Assembly (NCBI RefSeq): GCF_029892845.1
Contig: NZ_JARXVT010000006.1
Location: forward strand, 1-64,000
From: Aurantimicrobium minutum
GTDB taxonomy: Bacteria; Actinomycetota; Actinomycetes; Actinomycetales; Microbacteriaceae
Length of the DNA stretch: 64,000 nt
Direction: 5' to 3'
The notes under the pieces were generated by a model. It did not search any database and was not told where the DNA came from. It worked only from the letters and a program-made list of their open reading frames with translations. Positions 1-8,798 of this stretch are shown here, piece by piece. The number at the start of each line of letters is the position of its first letter. Position 1 is the first letter of the stretch. The translations under genes were made by a program, and so were the position numbers.

Positions 1-31
1 ATCGATCCACACAAGAACTATCAACCCAAGA

Positions 32-73
32 AATAAAAAGACACCTGAACCCCGTTTCGGGGGTTCAGGTGTC
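32..73 (-). terminator. Rho-independent terminator after tRNA-Tyr
   Basis: A long GC-rich hairpin: the arm GACACCTGAACCCC (40-53) pairs with GGGGTTCAGGTGTC (60-73) around a short loop. Read on the minus strand it follows the tRNA gene and is followed by CTTTTTAT (complement of 32-39), the U-rich tract of an intrinsic terminator. It closes the tRNA transcript. Confidence 0.85.
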
Positions 74-96
74 CACGATGTCCTGGAACATCACAA

Positions 97-181
97 TGGT
101 GGCGTGTGAGGGATTCGAACCCCCGAATGCTGAGCAGTCTGATTTACAGTCAGATCCCTTTGGCCGCTTGGGTAACACGCC
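97..181 (-). tRNA. tRNA-Tyr (anticodon GTA)
   Basis: On the minus strand the sequence folds as a cloverleaf. The acceptor arm GGCGTGT (175-181) pairs with ACACGCC (101-107), followed by discriminator A and an encoded CCA (97-99). The T arm carries GGTTCGAATCC. The anticodon stem encloses CTGTAAA, giving anticodon GTA for tyrosine. At 85 bases with an extended variable arm it fits the bacterial class II tRNA-Tyr form. A strong terminator lies 24 bases downstream. No integrase or direct repeat of the tRNA 3' end was seen nearby, so there is no sign that it serves as an attachment site here. Confidence 0.95.
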
Positions 182-263
182 ATCGCATTTCGTCTTGATT
201 ACTCAAGACTCAGTGCCCCTCAACATTACCGGCACAAAGCCAATGTTGAAAATCCTTGTAGGT

Positions 264-1031
264 CTAGTTGGTTGCTGGAACCTTGCTGGCGTATTCATTG
301 GCCTTGTTTGCCACGTCCACCATGTACTTCTGAACTTGATTGTAGGAATAGATCGCATCCTTCCATCCCGGGATAGTGGACAGATCCCCGCCGGAATAGC
401 AGAGGTAGCGGCCAGCTGCGAGGACGGAGTCATCGATGTTCTGTCCGTCTTCGTTGCCGTCGTTATTTCCGTCACTGTGCCAAGCGGCCCAGGTCGGCGG
501 AACAATCTGCATGGGGCCTACAGCGCGATCAAACTCTGCGGTTCCGTCAAAGTTGCCATCATCAAAGTCCGGCAATGCCTTGGTGTCGTTCTTGCCATCA
601 AGAGGAATGCCGAAGATGGGTTCAGACATGTTGCCATTAGGCAAGATCTTCCCGCCAAAGATAGTGCCGTGATGGGACTCCACCCAGCCAATGCCAGCCA
701 AGGTGTTCCAGGATAAGTGGCATTCGGGATCGACAACTGAGAGGCCGATTGTGACTCCGGCATACGCGGTGAGTGCACGCTCAGGGATTCCAGTTTGTTG
801 GGAGGTTTCTTTCACCCAGGTCGGATCCGGCAAATCAGCGATCGCGCTGTGGGCTAATTGGTCCAGTGTTAGGCCTTCAACGTGGGGAGGGGTCGCCAAC
901 GCGGGGGCAAAAGGGCCGGTATCTGGTGTGATTTCACCCGAGGTTGTGCATGACACCAAAGCCCACGTGGCAACACCAAGCACCGCAATCACCATGAGTG
1001 TGCGGTTACGTCGAACTTTCTTGGATGCCAT
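264..1031 (-). CDS. Lytic murein transglycosylase, MltB-like lipoprotein
   Basis: A 255-residue protein predicted to cleave the glycan strands of peptidoglycan outside the membrane. I start it at the ATG at 1031 rather than 57 bases upstream because this places a signal peptide at the N terminus: a basic MASKKVRRNR, a hydrophobic stretch, and the lipobox LVSC with the lipid-modified Cys at about residue 28. The mature part has the SLT_2/MltB pattern: GWVES with the probable catalytic Glu at about 118, then AVGPMQIVPPTWAAW and a late YNQ motif. Length fits single-domain actinobacterial members. It is divergent from yajQ, with a 63-base gap holding a 7-bp hairpin. Family call is firm; the peptidoglycan substrate is inferred from the family. 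Confidence 0.85.
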   Translation of the reverse strand: MASKKVRRNRTLMVIAVLGVATWALVSCTTSGEITPDTGPFAPALATPPHVEGLTLDQLAHSAIADLPDPTWVKETSQQTGIPERALTAYAGVTIGLSVVDPECHLSWNTLAGIGWVESHHGTIFGGKILPNGNMSEPIFGIPLDGKNDTKALPDFDDGNFDGTAEFDRAVGPMQIVPPTWAAWHSDGNNDGNEDGQNIDDSVLAAGRYLCYSGGDLSTIPGWKDAIYSYNQVQKYMVDVANKANEYASKVPATN

Positions 1032-1052
1032 CTGTATCCATTCTCTAAGCCC

Positions 1053-1069
1053 CGGCTGACAATCAGCCG
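1053..1069. promoter_or_regulatory. Small inverted repeat between transglycosylase and yajQ
   Basis: CGGCTGA and TCAGCCG form a perfect 7-bp inverted repeat around CAA, in the 63-base divergent gap. It could be an operator or a short 5' UTR hairpin. No regulator can be assigned. Confidence 0.35.
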
Positions 1070-1094
1070 AGGACGGGCTGGATAACATGGACTC

Positions 1095-1583
1095 ATGGCT
1101 GATTCATCATTTGACGTAGTAAGCAAGGTCGACAAAATGGAGACCGATAACGCCCTCAACCAAGCAATCAAAGAGGTTGAGCAGCGTTACGACTTCAAGA
1201 ACGTTGGCGCCTCCATCGAGTGGAGCGGCGAGAAGGTCCTCATGAAGGCCAACTCGGAAGAGCGCGTGAAGGCAATCCTCGAAGTATTCGAAGCAAAGCT
1301 GATCAAGCGTGGCATCTCCCTGCGCAGCCTGGACGCTGGAGACCCCTTCCCTTCAGGTAAGGAATTCCGCATCGAAGCCAAGATGAAAGAAGGCATCGAC
1401 CAGGAGAACGCCAAGAAGGTCACCAAGCTCATCCGCGACGAAGGCCCCAAGTCGGTCAAGTCTCAGATCCAGGGTGACGAAGTCCGCGTCTCATCCAAGA
1501 GCCGTGACGACCTGCAGGCAACCATGGCCCTGCTCAAGGGAGCAGACCTTCCCGTTGCACTTCAATTTGTGAACTTCCGCTAA
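1095..1583 (+). CDS. YajQ family nucleotide-binding protein
   Basis: A 162-residue member of the YajQ/UPF0234 family, recognised from the N terminus [19 protein letters not shown], the central QRYDFKN segment and the C terminus [11 protein letters not shown], all hallmarks of the family. Members have two RNP-like folds and bind nucleotides; some bind cyclic di-GMP as co-regulators, but no such role can be shown here. Length is normal (about 160). The last four bases overlap the convergent DMT transporter gene. Confidence 0.92.
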   Translation: MADSSFDVVSKVDKMETDNALNQAIKEVEQRYDFKNVGASIEWSGEKVLMKANSEERVKAILEVFEAKLIKRGISLRSLDAGDPFPSGKEFRIEAKMKEGIDQENAKKVTKLIRDEGPKSVKSQIQGDEVRVSSKSRDDLQATMALLKGADLPVALQFVNFR

Positions 1584-2518
1584 ACAACCGCATTCTTCAC
1601 GCGCAGCCTGGCTCCTAGCCGGCTGCGCGTGTGCGTTAAGGGCACTGCTGTGCCCCAGAGGTTAGCGATCAAAGCCCCTGAAGAAACCAAAACCAAGCAG
1701 ACTACTGTGCCCATTGCTAGGGTTTCACCCAATAATGGAATGGCGCCCAGCGTTGTCAACACGGGACTCACACTTCCCATCAAGGCTGCGCGACTAGGCC
1801 CCAGGCTTGTTATGGAAAATGAGTACAGCAACGTAGAAATGATTCCAATAACAACTCCTTGGAGCACGGCGTAGGTCAATACATCTGAGAGGTCTGAATT
1901 GCCTGTGAAGAAGGTTGTGTGGAGCAGATCCGTTGAGATGAAGACGCCAGTCATGCCAAATGAGGGAACGGCCAACAAGACCACAATGTCGAGAGGTCGA
2001 TAACGGGTTTTAGAGACAGCTAGGACATAAAGAGACCACAACGCCCCGGCCGTGAGGAGCAATCCCACTCCAGCAAGATGTGCCGATCCGCTTCCTTGCA
2101 TTGCCACAACGACCCCTGCCGCGATGCAGGCGATGCCAAACCATCGGACGGCGGTGAAGTGCGCACCGAGAATTGCACCAAAGATTGTAATGAAGACCGG
2201 AATTGTTCCAGGTGGAATTGTCCCCACCAGAGCAGCAGAAGTTGCCGCACCCCCAAGCTGAACCAGCATGAGGAATGGGAAACCACCCCCGATGATAATC
2301 AGCACTGTCCAGTACCAAGGCTGGCGGATCATGATACGGAAGCTTTGTGGAATTACCGGGATGAGTAGGAGTGTTGGAACGCCGAACCTCAACAGTGCAA
2401 CATCACCTGCAGTAAGGGACGTGTTGCCGGCAGCACGAATGCTCAAGGCAAAAGTTGACCAGATGAGAACGACTGCTCCCATGGCGAGATATCCCCACAC
2501 CATTCGTGTTGTCTTCAT
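1580..2518 (-). CDS. EamA/DMT-family exporter
   Basis: A 312-residue integral membrane protein with about ten hydrophobic segments in two repeated halves, the EamA (DMT superfamily) layout. Glycines and prolines cluster at helix boundaries ([28 protein letters not shown] near the C-terminal end is typical, in pieces). Such proteins usually export metabolites or amino acids. It is transcribed away from the Lrp/AsnC gene across a 90-base gap with two inverted repeats, so the regulator probably controls it in response to an amino acid. Substrate unknown. Confidence 0.85.
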   Translation of the reverse strand: MKTTRMVWGYLAMGAVVLIWSTFALSIRAAGNTSLTAGDVALLRFGVPTLLLIPVIPQSFRIMIRQPWYWTVLIIIGGGFPFLMLVQLGGAATSAALVGTIPPGTIPVFITIFGAILGAHFTAVRWFGIACIAAGVVVAMQGSGSAHLAGVGLLLTAGALWSLYVLAVSKTRYRPLDIVVLLAVPSFGMTGVFISTDLLHTTFFTGNSDLSDVLTYAVLQGVVIGIISTLLYSFSITSLGPSRAALMGSVSPVLTTLGAIPLLGETLAMGTVVCLVLVSSGALIANLWGTAVPLTHTRSRLGARLRVKNAVV

Positions 2519-2564
2519 GCCTCAACGCTAGGCAAAAACACGAAGCAGTCGATTGCCAGTTATC

Positions 2565-2604
2565 GCGCAAAAAAAGTATTTTGCGCAATATTCTGCCAAT
2601 ATTG
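2565..2604. promoter_or_regulatory. Two adjoining inverted repeats, probable Lrp/AsnC operators
   Basis: GCGCAAAA (2565-2572) and TTTTGCGC (2579-2586) form a perfect 8-bp inverted repeat with a 6-base spacer. CAATATT (2586-2592) and AATATTG (2598-2604) form a second with a 5-base spacer. They share one base and end 4 bases before the regulator start codon. They sit in the gap between exporter and regulator, where an autoregulatory Lrp-type octamer would bind several AT-rich palindromes. Confidence 0.55.
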
Positions 2605-2608
2605 TTAT

Positions 2609-3064
2609 ATGGACAGCATAGATAAGCAGATTTTATGGGAGATTCAGCTAGATGGCCGCTTGAGTAACCAAGATCTCGCTGATCGAGTTGGTCTCTCCCC
2701 CTCACCGTGTCTGCGTCGCGTGAGACAACTCGAAGAAAGTGGCGTGATCACCGGATACACCGCTCGCATCAGTCCACGCGCTGTAGGTCTTGATGTAACG
2801 GCCTTTGTCCGCATAACGATGAACTCACACAGCTCTGATGTGGTTGCTGATTTAGAAGAGCGCATCCGGGGCGTTGTCCGCATCGTTGAGGCACACCTCA
2901 TGTCTGGTGGTGCGGATTATTTACTAAAGGTCATGGTGAAAGACCTCACCGAATTCGAAGAGTTCATACGCGACGATGTTCGGACACTTCCCGGTATTGC
3001 GTCGATTGAAACATCCTTCGCGTTTGGAGTGACGAAGCCCCCCACTCCACTTCCCGTGAACTAG
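2609..3064 (+). CDS. Lrp/AsnC family transcriptional regulator
   Basis: A 151-residue DNA-binding regulator. Residues about 1-60 form the AsnC-type winged helix (LDGRLSNQDLADRVGLSPSP, then CLRRVRQLEESGVI); residues about 65-145 form the ligand-binding RAM domain, with VRIVEAHLMSGGADYLLKVM. Full length for the family. The ATG at 2609 has no purine-rich ribosome-binding site upstream, so the message may be leaderless or weakly translated. It is divergent from the DMT exporter, an arrangement typical of Lrp-type control of amino acid efflux; effector unknown. Confidence 0.92.
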   Translation: MDSIDKQILWEIQLDGRLSNQDLADRVGLSPSPCLRRVRQLEESGVITGYTARISPRAVGLDVTAFVRITMNSHSSDVVADLEERIRGVVRIVEAHLMSGGADYLLKVMVKDLTEFEEFIRDDVRTLPGIASIETSFAFGVTKPPTPLPVN

Positions 3065-4645
3065 TTACTTAAATCCGAGAACTTCTTCGCCCCACGCTTT
3101 GCGAATGTCGCCATCTGGGTCGTTCTCGATGGTGTCAGTTCCGTTGATAATCAACGTGGTGCGAGTGTTTTCGTCATAGCGAGGCCAGGAAAGTTCTTCA
3201 CCTGTTTCACTGTCGATGGTGACCGGGTCTGCCGTTCGAGCAAAGCTCAACCAGCGAGCCATCATGCGCCCTGAGATTTCACGAGCTTCCTTCAGTCCGC
3301 CCAGACGGAACTGGAGTGCCTTCTTTTCAGAGAGCTTGTCGGGCAGGGTGCCAAAGACGTAAGGGAGTTCGGTGGCATGGCTTGCACCAATACCCAGCAG
3401 CTTCATCAACGGTGGCGCTTGGTCAAAGCGATACATCCACGTGGGGGCAACCTTGGAGTGTGCTTCAGCAACCCAGATGGAAGGCATACGGAATCCGGCA
3501 TCGCGCGCAATTTCCATGCCGCCCTTTTGCTTCGGGAAGTTGGGGTACTCAGCGATGATGCCAGGTTCGAGATCCTTGAGCTTGGGGTTGTCTTTGGCCA
3601 CGAGTTCAAACATCTCGTTGATGGAGGATTCACTGATGGGCATCAGTGGCGACTTCATCATCTTGAACAGGGCTGCTTCGTCATGGTTAGTACCAATGAT
3701 CAACGGCACCTTGATCTGCTTACCCGCACGGAACGCCGCCACGGGATAGCCCGGGATCAAGTCCCCGTCCACGATGGGAGCAAATGCAACCGTTCCTGGC
3801 CAGGTGGTTGCCACATGGTCAAGAAGATTCGTGGTCTGCTTGGCCAGCGTGACTGCATCCATCTCGCGCAAGCGCTTGGCAGCATCTTTTGCTTCTACCC
3901 CGATCAAATCGAGATAAGCCTGTGCGACGAGTGCAGCACGCTCGGGCTTGTAGACACTGGTCGCCGGTGAGCTCTCGGCAATGGCACGATGAAAGAGTCC
4001 CTCGGCCGAAGGCATGGTCATCAAGGTGGTGACACATCCAGCTCCGGCGGATTCCCCAAAGATGGTGACGTCGTCTGGGTTACCCCCGAAGGCAGCAATG
4101 TTGTCTTTGACCCAGTTCAGGGCAAGAACAATGTCGCGCATTCCGAGGTTGGACTCAAAGGGGTCAGCTGGATCGCTGAACGTGGTGAAATCCAGAAAGC
4201 CCAGCGCACCAAGGCGGTAGTTGATCGTGACAATGACAACATCGCCAGTCTCGGCGAGCGCCCGTCCGTTATAGACAGGCTGTGCGGAGAAACCGATGAA
4301 ATACGCACCACCATGCAACCAGAACATGACTGGGCGTTGACGAGTGTCCCCCTCTGCGCGAGGGGGTGCCCAGACGTTGAGGTTGAGGCAGTCTTCATCA
4401 ATCTTGACTCCGACCGGAAGTGGGATGACCTTGGTTGGTTCTTGGGGTGCAGCATTGCCAAACTCAATGGCGTCGCGAATACCGGCCCATGGCTCCACAG
4501 CTCGAGGGGATTTCAGGCGCAGGTCGCCCACGGGTGGCTGTGCATAAGGAATGCCGAGCCAGCGGTGGGTATTGCCATCGCGGGAACCGCGAACAATCCC
4601 CGCCTTGGTGGTGACGAGAAGTGTGGGGTCTGCGAATGCGTCCAT
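3065..4645 (-). CDS. Type B carboxylesterase
   Basis: A 526-residue alpha/beta hydrolase of the carboxylesterase type B family. It shows the two family signatures: EDCLNLNVWAP (about residues 84-94) and the nucleophile elbow FGESAGAG, with catalytic Ser near 199; the oxyanion-hole HGGAY is at about 111. No signal peptide is seen, so it probably acts in the cytoplasm on carboxylic esters. I chose the ATG at 4645 because it gives the usual MDAFADPTLLV start and leaves 4 bases to the upstream hydrolase gene, with which it likely forms an operon. The natural ester cannot be read from sequence. Confidence 0.9.
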   Translation of the reverse strand: MDAFADPTLLVTTKAGIVRGSRDGNTHRWLGIPYAQPPVGDLRLKSPRAVEPWAGIRDAIEFGNAAPQEPTKVIPLPVGVKIDEDCLNLNVWAPPRAEGDTRQRPVMFWLHGGAYFIGFSAQPVYNGRALAETGDVVIVTINYRLGALGFLDFTTFSDPADPFESNLGMRDIVLALNWVKDNIAAFGGNPDDVTIFGESAGAGCVTTLMTMPSAEGLFHRAIAESSPATSVYKPERAALVAQAYLDLIGVEAKDAAKRLREMDAVTLAKQTTNLLDHVATTWPGTVAFAPIVDGDLIPGYPVAAFRAGKQIKVPLIIGTNHDEAALFKMMKSPLMPISESSINEMFELVAKDNPKLKDLEPGIIAEYPNFPKQKGGMEIARDAGFRMPSIWVAEAHSKVAPTWMYRFDQAPPLMKLLGIGASHATELPYVFGTLPDKLSEKKALQFRLGGLKEAREISGRMMARWLSFARTADPVTIDSETGEELSWPRYDENTRTTLIINGTDTIENDPDGDIRKAWGEEVLGFK

Positions 4646-4649
4646 AGTT

Positions 4650-5678
4650 CTAAAGGTATGCCTTAAGCCAGCGGGTGAGTTCATCGAATGCGTGTGCTCT
4701 GACCGGGCGTGCAGACAGAACCACGTCGTGCATGGCCCCCTCAATTCGGGAGAGGGTGATGAGCTTGCCCAGTTGGTGAACGCGGGCGGCCACGATGTTC
4801 ACATCGATGGCGATGTCTGCCTTCTTCATGTCCGGGCTCCACTTGGGAACCAACAGGCTTCTTGTAGAGAGCCAGGTGAAGACGGGTTCTTGAATATCCA
4901 GACCAGCAGCAACTTGGGCATGACCGGTGAGGATGGCATTCAGCCAGGCAGGTCGAACAGGGAAGCCGTGCTCTGGGCGCCAGTCGTAGTTGAACTCCCA
5001 CTCGCCGTCTTTGTTCTTGTCCACGGTGCGAGAGTAGAAACCAAAGTCAATGCTGGGCATCTGCGCCTTGGGGTTGATTCTGGTTCCAGCCCGGAGCATG
5101 GGGGCAACCAGTGCTCTAGCTGCAGCAGTGAGTTGGTACTCCAACCAAGGGCTGTTCAGTACAATCGCATCGGCTCGACCGGGATTCCTATTCGCCCACA
5201 AACTGAAGACCAAGCCTCCTGTGGAGTGACCCATCAAGACCAACTTGCGACCTTCGAGCGCTTTGTCGTTGGCTCCCGACTTCTTGGAGCCGTGGCCCAT
5301 TACTTCGAGAGCTGCTTCAATGTCTTCGTCGTAGTCAGCAAGGTTGTCAATGAAGCCGTCTGACTGACCCGGACGAATACTGCGACCATACTTACGCAGA
5401 TCCAGGGCATAGAACTGGGCCCCCTGCGAGCGCCAGTACTCTGCCAAGTTCTTCTGAAAGAAGTAGTCAGACCAACCATGGATATAGAGAACATCTGTAT
5501 TGGCAGCGACCTGTGATGATCTGCCCAGAAGCTTGTTTAAAAAACCAGGTTGCACAGGTGCAGGTGCCTTCACGATGGTGGCAACAACTGGACCTTCGGA
5601 ATCAGGAGCAAGCTCTAGCGTTGACTGGAGGAAGCCGTCCCCCAGGACGTCTTGTTTCCACTCAACTGTCTTTTCCAC
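4650..5678 (-). CDS. Alpha/beta hydrolase (S33/lysophospholipase-like)
   Basis: A 342-residue serine hydrolase. The segment DVLYIHGWSDYFF contains the oxyanion-side HG motif (about 63-75); LVLMGHSTGG holds the nucleophile Ser at about 152; GAMHDV near the C terminus supplies the likely catalytic His. It resembles monoacylglycerol lipase or serine aminopeptidase S33 proteins. No signal peptide. First gene of a two-gene operon with the type B esterase, suggesting linked ester or lipid hydrolysis. Substrate unknown. Confidence 0.85.
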   Translation of the reverse strand: MEKTVEWKQDVLGDGFLQSTLELAPDSEGPVVATIVKAPAPVQPGFLNKLLGRSSQVAANTDVLYIHGWSDYFFQKNLAEYWRSQGAQFYALDLRKYGRSIRPGQSDGFIDNLADYDEDIEAALEVMGHGSKKSGANDKALEGRKLVLMGHSTGGLVFSLWANRNPGRADAIVLNSPWLEYQLTAAARALVAPMLRAGTRINPKAQMPSIDFGFYSRTVDKNKDGEWEFNYDWRPEHGFPVRPAWLNAILTGHAQVAAGLDIQEPVFTWLSTRSLLVPKWSPDMKKADIAIDVNIVAARVHQLGKLITLSRIEGAMHDVVLSARPVRAHAFDELTRWLKAYL

Positions 5679-5771
5679 ATTTCCATTCTGACCTATGAAA
5701 TATGTTGTGTGACTGTGAACCCAGCCAATAGCATCAGAACTGACAAAATCCTCAGGAAAATTGGCTGCGAA

Positions 5772-5787
5772 CTATCATTTTCGATAG
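5772..5787. promoter_or_regulatory. Short inverted repeat upstream of the aminotransferase
   Basis: CTATC and GATAG flank a 6-base AT-rich centre, 46 bases before the aminotransferase start. It could be an operator for a substrate-responsive regulator. No candidate regulator is adjacent. Confidence 0.3.
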
Positions 5788-5833
5788 CGAAAGCACATTC
5801 TTGCCATAGATTTCGCATCCATAAAGGAAAACC

Positions 5834-7159
5834 ATGACTGAATCACCACTGATGCACCCTGCCGACAACGCCAGCGTCCGCGAAGCGGACACCAGCAATG
5901 TCTTCCACTCCTGGTCGGCTCAAGGCACACTCGCGCCTTTTGTCATCGCTGGAGGCAAGGGTGCCCACATTTGGGACTACGAAGGCAACACCTACCTCGA
6001 CTTCTCCTCCATGCTGGTCAACGTCAACATTGGCCACCAGCACCCCAAGGTGATTGAAGCCATCAAGGCTCAAGCTGATGTGCTCACCACGGTGGCACCT
6101 GCACACGCCAACAACATTCGTGCCCTCGCAGCGCAGAAGATTCTCTCTCACGCTCCCAAGGGATTCGAGAAGATCTTCTTTACCAACGGTGGTGCTGACG
6201 CAAACGAAAACGCTATTCGTATGGCACGCCTGCACACCGGCCGCGACAAGGTCATTTCGTTCTACCGCAGCTACCACGGCAACACCGGCGCTGCGATTGT
6301 CTCCACTGGTGACTGGCGTCGAATTCCTAACGAATACTCACGTGGTCACAAGCACGTTTTTGGCCCCTACCTTTACCGCACTGAGTACTGGGCAACCACC
6401 CCTGAGCAGGAAACCGAACGTGCCCTCCACTTCCTCGAGCGCACCATTCAAGCAGAAGGCTCTGCAAGCATTGCGGCCTTCCTGATTGAATCCGTTCCCG
6501 GCACTGCAGGCATTCTGACTCCCCCACCCGGATACCTCAAGGGTGTTCGTGCCCTGGCAGATAAGTACGGCATTGTTCTCATCCTGGATGAGGTCATGGC
6601 TGGCTTCGGTCGCACCGGTGAGTGGTTCGCCTTCAACGCGTTCGATGTGGTTCCTGACCTCATCACCTTCGCTAAGGGCGTGAACTCCGGTTACATCCCC
6701 GTTGGTGGCGTGATTATCAACAACGAGCTTGCTCACGCCTTCGATGAACGCGTCTTCCCCGGTGGTCTCACCTACTCTGGTCACCCTCTGGCATGTGCCA
6801 GCATCGTGGCCACCATCGAAGCGATGGAAGAAGAGAAGATCGTCGAGAACTCCAAGATGATCGGTGAGAAAGTTCTCGGCCCCGGCCTGAACGCTCTCAA
6901 GGACCAGCACCAGATCATTGGTGACGTCCGTGGTTCAGGTGTGTTCTGGGCTGTTGAGTTCGTGACCAACCGCGACACCAAGGAACCCGTTGACGCTGCC
7001 TGGATGGGCAAGCTCAAGGCTGCACTCTTGGCTCACAAGCTTCTGCCCTTCATGGCTGATAACCGCCTCCACGTGGTGCCACCCTGTGTGGTCACCGAGG
7101 ACGAAGCTCGTGAAGGTCTCGCCATCATTGATGCTGTTCTCACGGAACTGAGCGCCTAA
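5834..7159 (+). CDS. Class III PLP-dependent aminotransferase
   Basis: A 441-residue fold-type I aminotransferase. Visible features: TNGGADANENAIRMAR (phosphate-binding), SYHGNT (aromatic stacking on PLP), LDEVMAGFGRTG with the pyridine-binding Asp near 252, and FAKGVNSGYIPVGG with the Schiff-base Lys near 281. The N terminus (FHSWSAQGTLAPFVIAGGKGAHIWDYEG) is like beta-alanine or taurine:pyruvate aminotransferases and putrescine-type enzymes, so an omega-amino acid or amine donor is likely. Preceded by a good Shine-Dalgarno AAAGGAAAA. It stands alone between a divergent esterase operon and a broken NYN gene. Donor amine unresolved. Confidence 0.88.
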   Translation: MTESPLMHPADNASVREADTSNVFHSWSAQGTLAPFVIAGGKGAHIWDYEGNTYLDFSSMLVNVNIGHQHPKVIEAIKAQADVLTTVAPAHANNIRALAAQKILSHAPKGFEKIFFTNGGADANENAIRMARLHTGRDKVISFYRSYHGNTGAAIVSTGDWRRIPNEYSRGHKHVFGPYLYRTEYWATTPEQETERALHFLERTIQAEGSASIAAFLIESVPGTAGILTPPPGYLKGVRALADKYGIVLILDEVMAGFGRTGEWFAFNAFDVVPDLITFAKGVNSGYIPVGGVIINNELAHAFDERVFPGGLTYSGHPLACASIVATIEAMEEEKIVENSKMIGEKVLGPGLNALKDQHQIIGDVRGSGVFWAVEFVTNRDTKEPVDAAWMGKLKAALLAHKLLPFMADNRLHVVPPCVVTEDEAREGLAIIDAVLTELSA

Positions 7160-7237
7160 ACCTGTGGAAAATATTCTTTTATTGTCCGTTAATTGAGTTA
7201 GAATTCAATTACTACGCTCATTCCTCAGGATTGAGTT

Positions 7238-7263
7238 CAGGGCCTCGGGAAACCGGGGCCCTG
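7238..7263 (+). terminator. Hairpin after the aminotransferase
   Basis: CAGGGCCTCGG and CCGGGGCCCTG pair over 11 positions (one T:G) with a GAAA loop, 78 bases after the aminotransferase stop and just before the end of the convergent NYN gene. The U-tract is poor on both strands, so it may be a weak bidirectional terminator or an RNA-stabilising hairpin. Confidence 0.5.
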
Positions 7264-7265
7264 CG

Positions 7266-7922
7266 TCATTTCCACCCTGAAGGTCTCACAATATGGTGTT
7301 GAGGAGTCTGAACTACTCTGGGCAGCTGCGAAGAAGCTAGTTCACTGATTCTGATGAATCGAGTGAACTCAAGAGGGTATTCAGCGAATTTGGTCGAACG
7401 AGAATCTTTCGGATGAACTACACCAACTTTTGAACCAAATCTTGTGGTCGCTACCTCTATGGCTCTAGAAAGATCTGAGTCATTGCTCACCACCACGAGA
7501 CAATCCGCTTTTCGATCTAAAGAGTCCAACACCAGCTGAACTGCAAGTTTGACGTCAGAACCCTACTCCTGGACTTTCCACACAGGTAGCCAGGTTGAGG
7601 GAGGCTCTGGTACGTCCTCCTGGAATAGCCTCGCGCGTCCAGGCATAACTGAAAAATTTGATGTGTGAATTTCTACCCTTGATAGTTGCGAAACCGCGCG
7701 AAGGTAGGTGCTTTGTCGGTCAGGTGCTCCTGGGTCTTCCGGATTTGCTTTCCCTTTGAGCCGTGCAGTGAAGAAATGAATTTTGACTACTGAATATTCG
7801 GGGAGAATTTGATCGAATAAGGCTTCTAAATTGAGCCACTTGAGGTCGCCACGTTTTTCGAGTTTTGATTTGTAGAGATTGAACCCGTCCACATAAACAA
7901 TTGCTGTTGGGCGTTGGGTCAT
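7266..7922 (-). pseudogene. NYN-domain (LabA/PIN-like) RNase gene with in-frame amber stop
   Basis: Two consecutive pieces in one reading frame, 7563-7922 and 7266-7562, together encode one NYN/LabA-type protein of about 218 codons, interrupted only by TAG at 7563-7565 (codon 120). The first half has the start of the fold, TAIVYVDGFNLY with the conserved Asp and Asn; the second half has GSDVKLAVQLVLDSL and VVVSNDSDLSRAIE with the remaining acidic residues of the PIN-like active site. In intact relatives the stop position is normally Lys before GSDV, so AAG to TAG is the simplest change. NYN proteins are predicted RNases. The start lacks a Shine-Dalgarno and directly follows a hairpin. It is either a recent pseudogene, a sequencing error, or a read-through gene. 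Confidence 0.8.
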
Positions 7923-7929
7923 TTAACGA

Positions 7930-7964
7930 AATTAGCTCATAGCCAAAGTGACTATGAGCTAATT
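7930..7964 (-). terminator. 13-bp hairpin after pstB
   Basis: AATTAGCTCATAG (7930-7942) pairs perfectly with CTATGAGCTAATT (7952-7964) across a 9-base loop. It follows the pstB stop by 25 bases and ends 7 bases before the NYN start codon. A clean U-tract is lacking, so termination may be partial; it marks the end of the pst transcript. Confidence 0.6.
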
Positions 7965-7989
7965 CCCAAAGGTGTGGAGAAGTTTCGAT

Positions 7990-8769
7990 TTATCCGAAAC
8001 GACCAGAGATGTAGTCCTCAGTTGCCTGAACGTGAGGGTTCTCAAAAATCGTGGTGGTGTCATCGAACTCGATGAGCTTTCCAGGTTCACCAGTGCCTGC
8101 AATGTTGAAGAAGGCGGTCTTGTCAGAGACACGAGATGCCTGCTGCATGTTGTGGGTCACAATGACGATGGTGTACTTCGCCTTGAGCTCATCAATGAGG
8201 TCTTCAATTGCGAGGGTGGAGATGGGGTCCAGAGCCGAGCAAGGCTCATCCATCAGGATGACCTCGGGAGACACGGCAATCGCACGAGCAATACACAGAC
8301 GCTGCTGCTGACCACCGGAGAGACCAGAACCTGGAAGGTTCAGACGGTCCTTAACCTCTTTCCAGAGGTTGGCACCCTTGAGTGACTTCTCAACCAAGTG
8401 CTCAGCATCTGATTTCGACATTTTGTTGTTGTTGAGCTTCACACCAGCAAGAACGTTGTCGGCAATCGACATGGTGGGGAAAGGGTTGGGGCGCTGGAAC
8501 ACCATGCCCACCTGGCGACGAACCAATACGGGGTCCACGTCTGCGTCATAGAGGTTCTTGCCATCGATCATGACCTCACCTTCAACGCGAGCACCGGGGA
8601 TGACCTCGTGCATGCGGTTCAGAGTGCGGAGGAAGGTGGACTTGCCACAACCGGAAGGGCCAATGAAGGCGGTGACGGTGCGGGGCTCGATGGTGAGCGA
8701 AACGTCTTCGACGGCCTTGAACTTGCCGTAGTACACGTTGAGGTCTTTGACTTCGATGCGCTTAGACAC
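7990..8769 (-). CDS. pstB: Phosphate ABC transporter ATP-binding protein PstB
   Basis: A 259-residue ATPase of the high-affinity phosphate importer, on the cytoplasmic face of PstC/PstA. Walker [10 protein letters not shown] (about 37-45), the signature LSGGQQQR, Walker [14 protein letters not shown] and the switch His in [11 protein letters not shown] are all intact. The PstB-type insert [22 protein letters not shown] is present (seen in pieces). GTG start. Last gene of the pstSCAB operon, 29 bases after pstA, followed by a hairpin. Phosphate starvation control is expected from the PHO-box array before pstS. Confidence 0.97.
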   Translation of the reverse strand: MSKRIEVKDLNVYYGKFKAVEDVSLTIEPRTVTAFIGPSGCGKSTFLRTLNRMHEVIPGARVEGEVMIDGKNLYDADVDPVLVRRQVGMVFQRPNPFPTMSIADNVLAGVKLNNNKMSKSDAEHLVEKSLKGANLWKEVKDRLNLPGSGLSGGQQQRLCIARAIAVSPEVILMDEPCSALDPISTLAIEDLIDELKAKYTIVIVTHNMQQASRVSDKTAFFNIAGTGEPGKLIEFDDTTTIFENPHVQATEDYISGRFG

Positions 8770-8798
8770 GAGATTTCCTTCTTCGGTGGGGGTGAAAC

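Noticed and set aside
97-181. tRNA-Tyr as an integration site for an island
   Set aside because: No integrase and no repeat of the tRNA 3' end seen; flanking genes are ordinary housekeeping genes.
4646-4744. Upstream extension of the type B esterase
   Set aside because: It would overlap the end of the hydrolase gene by about 95 bases and adds a sequence unlike any esterase N terminus.
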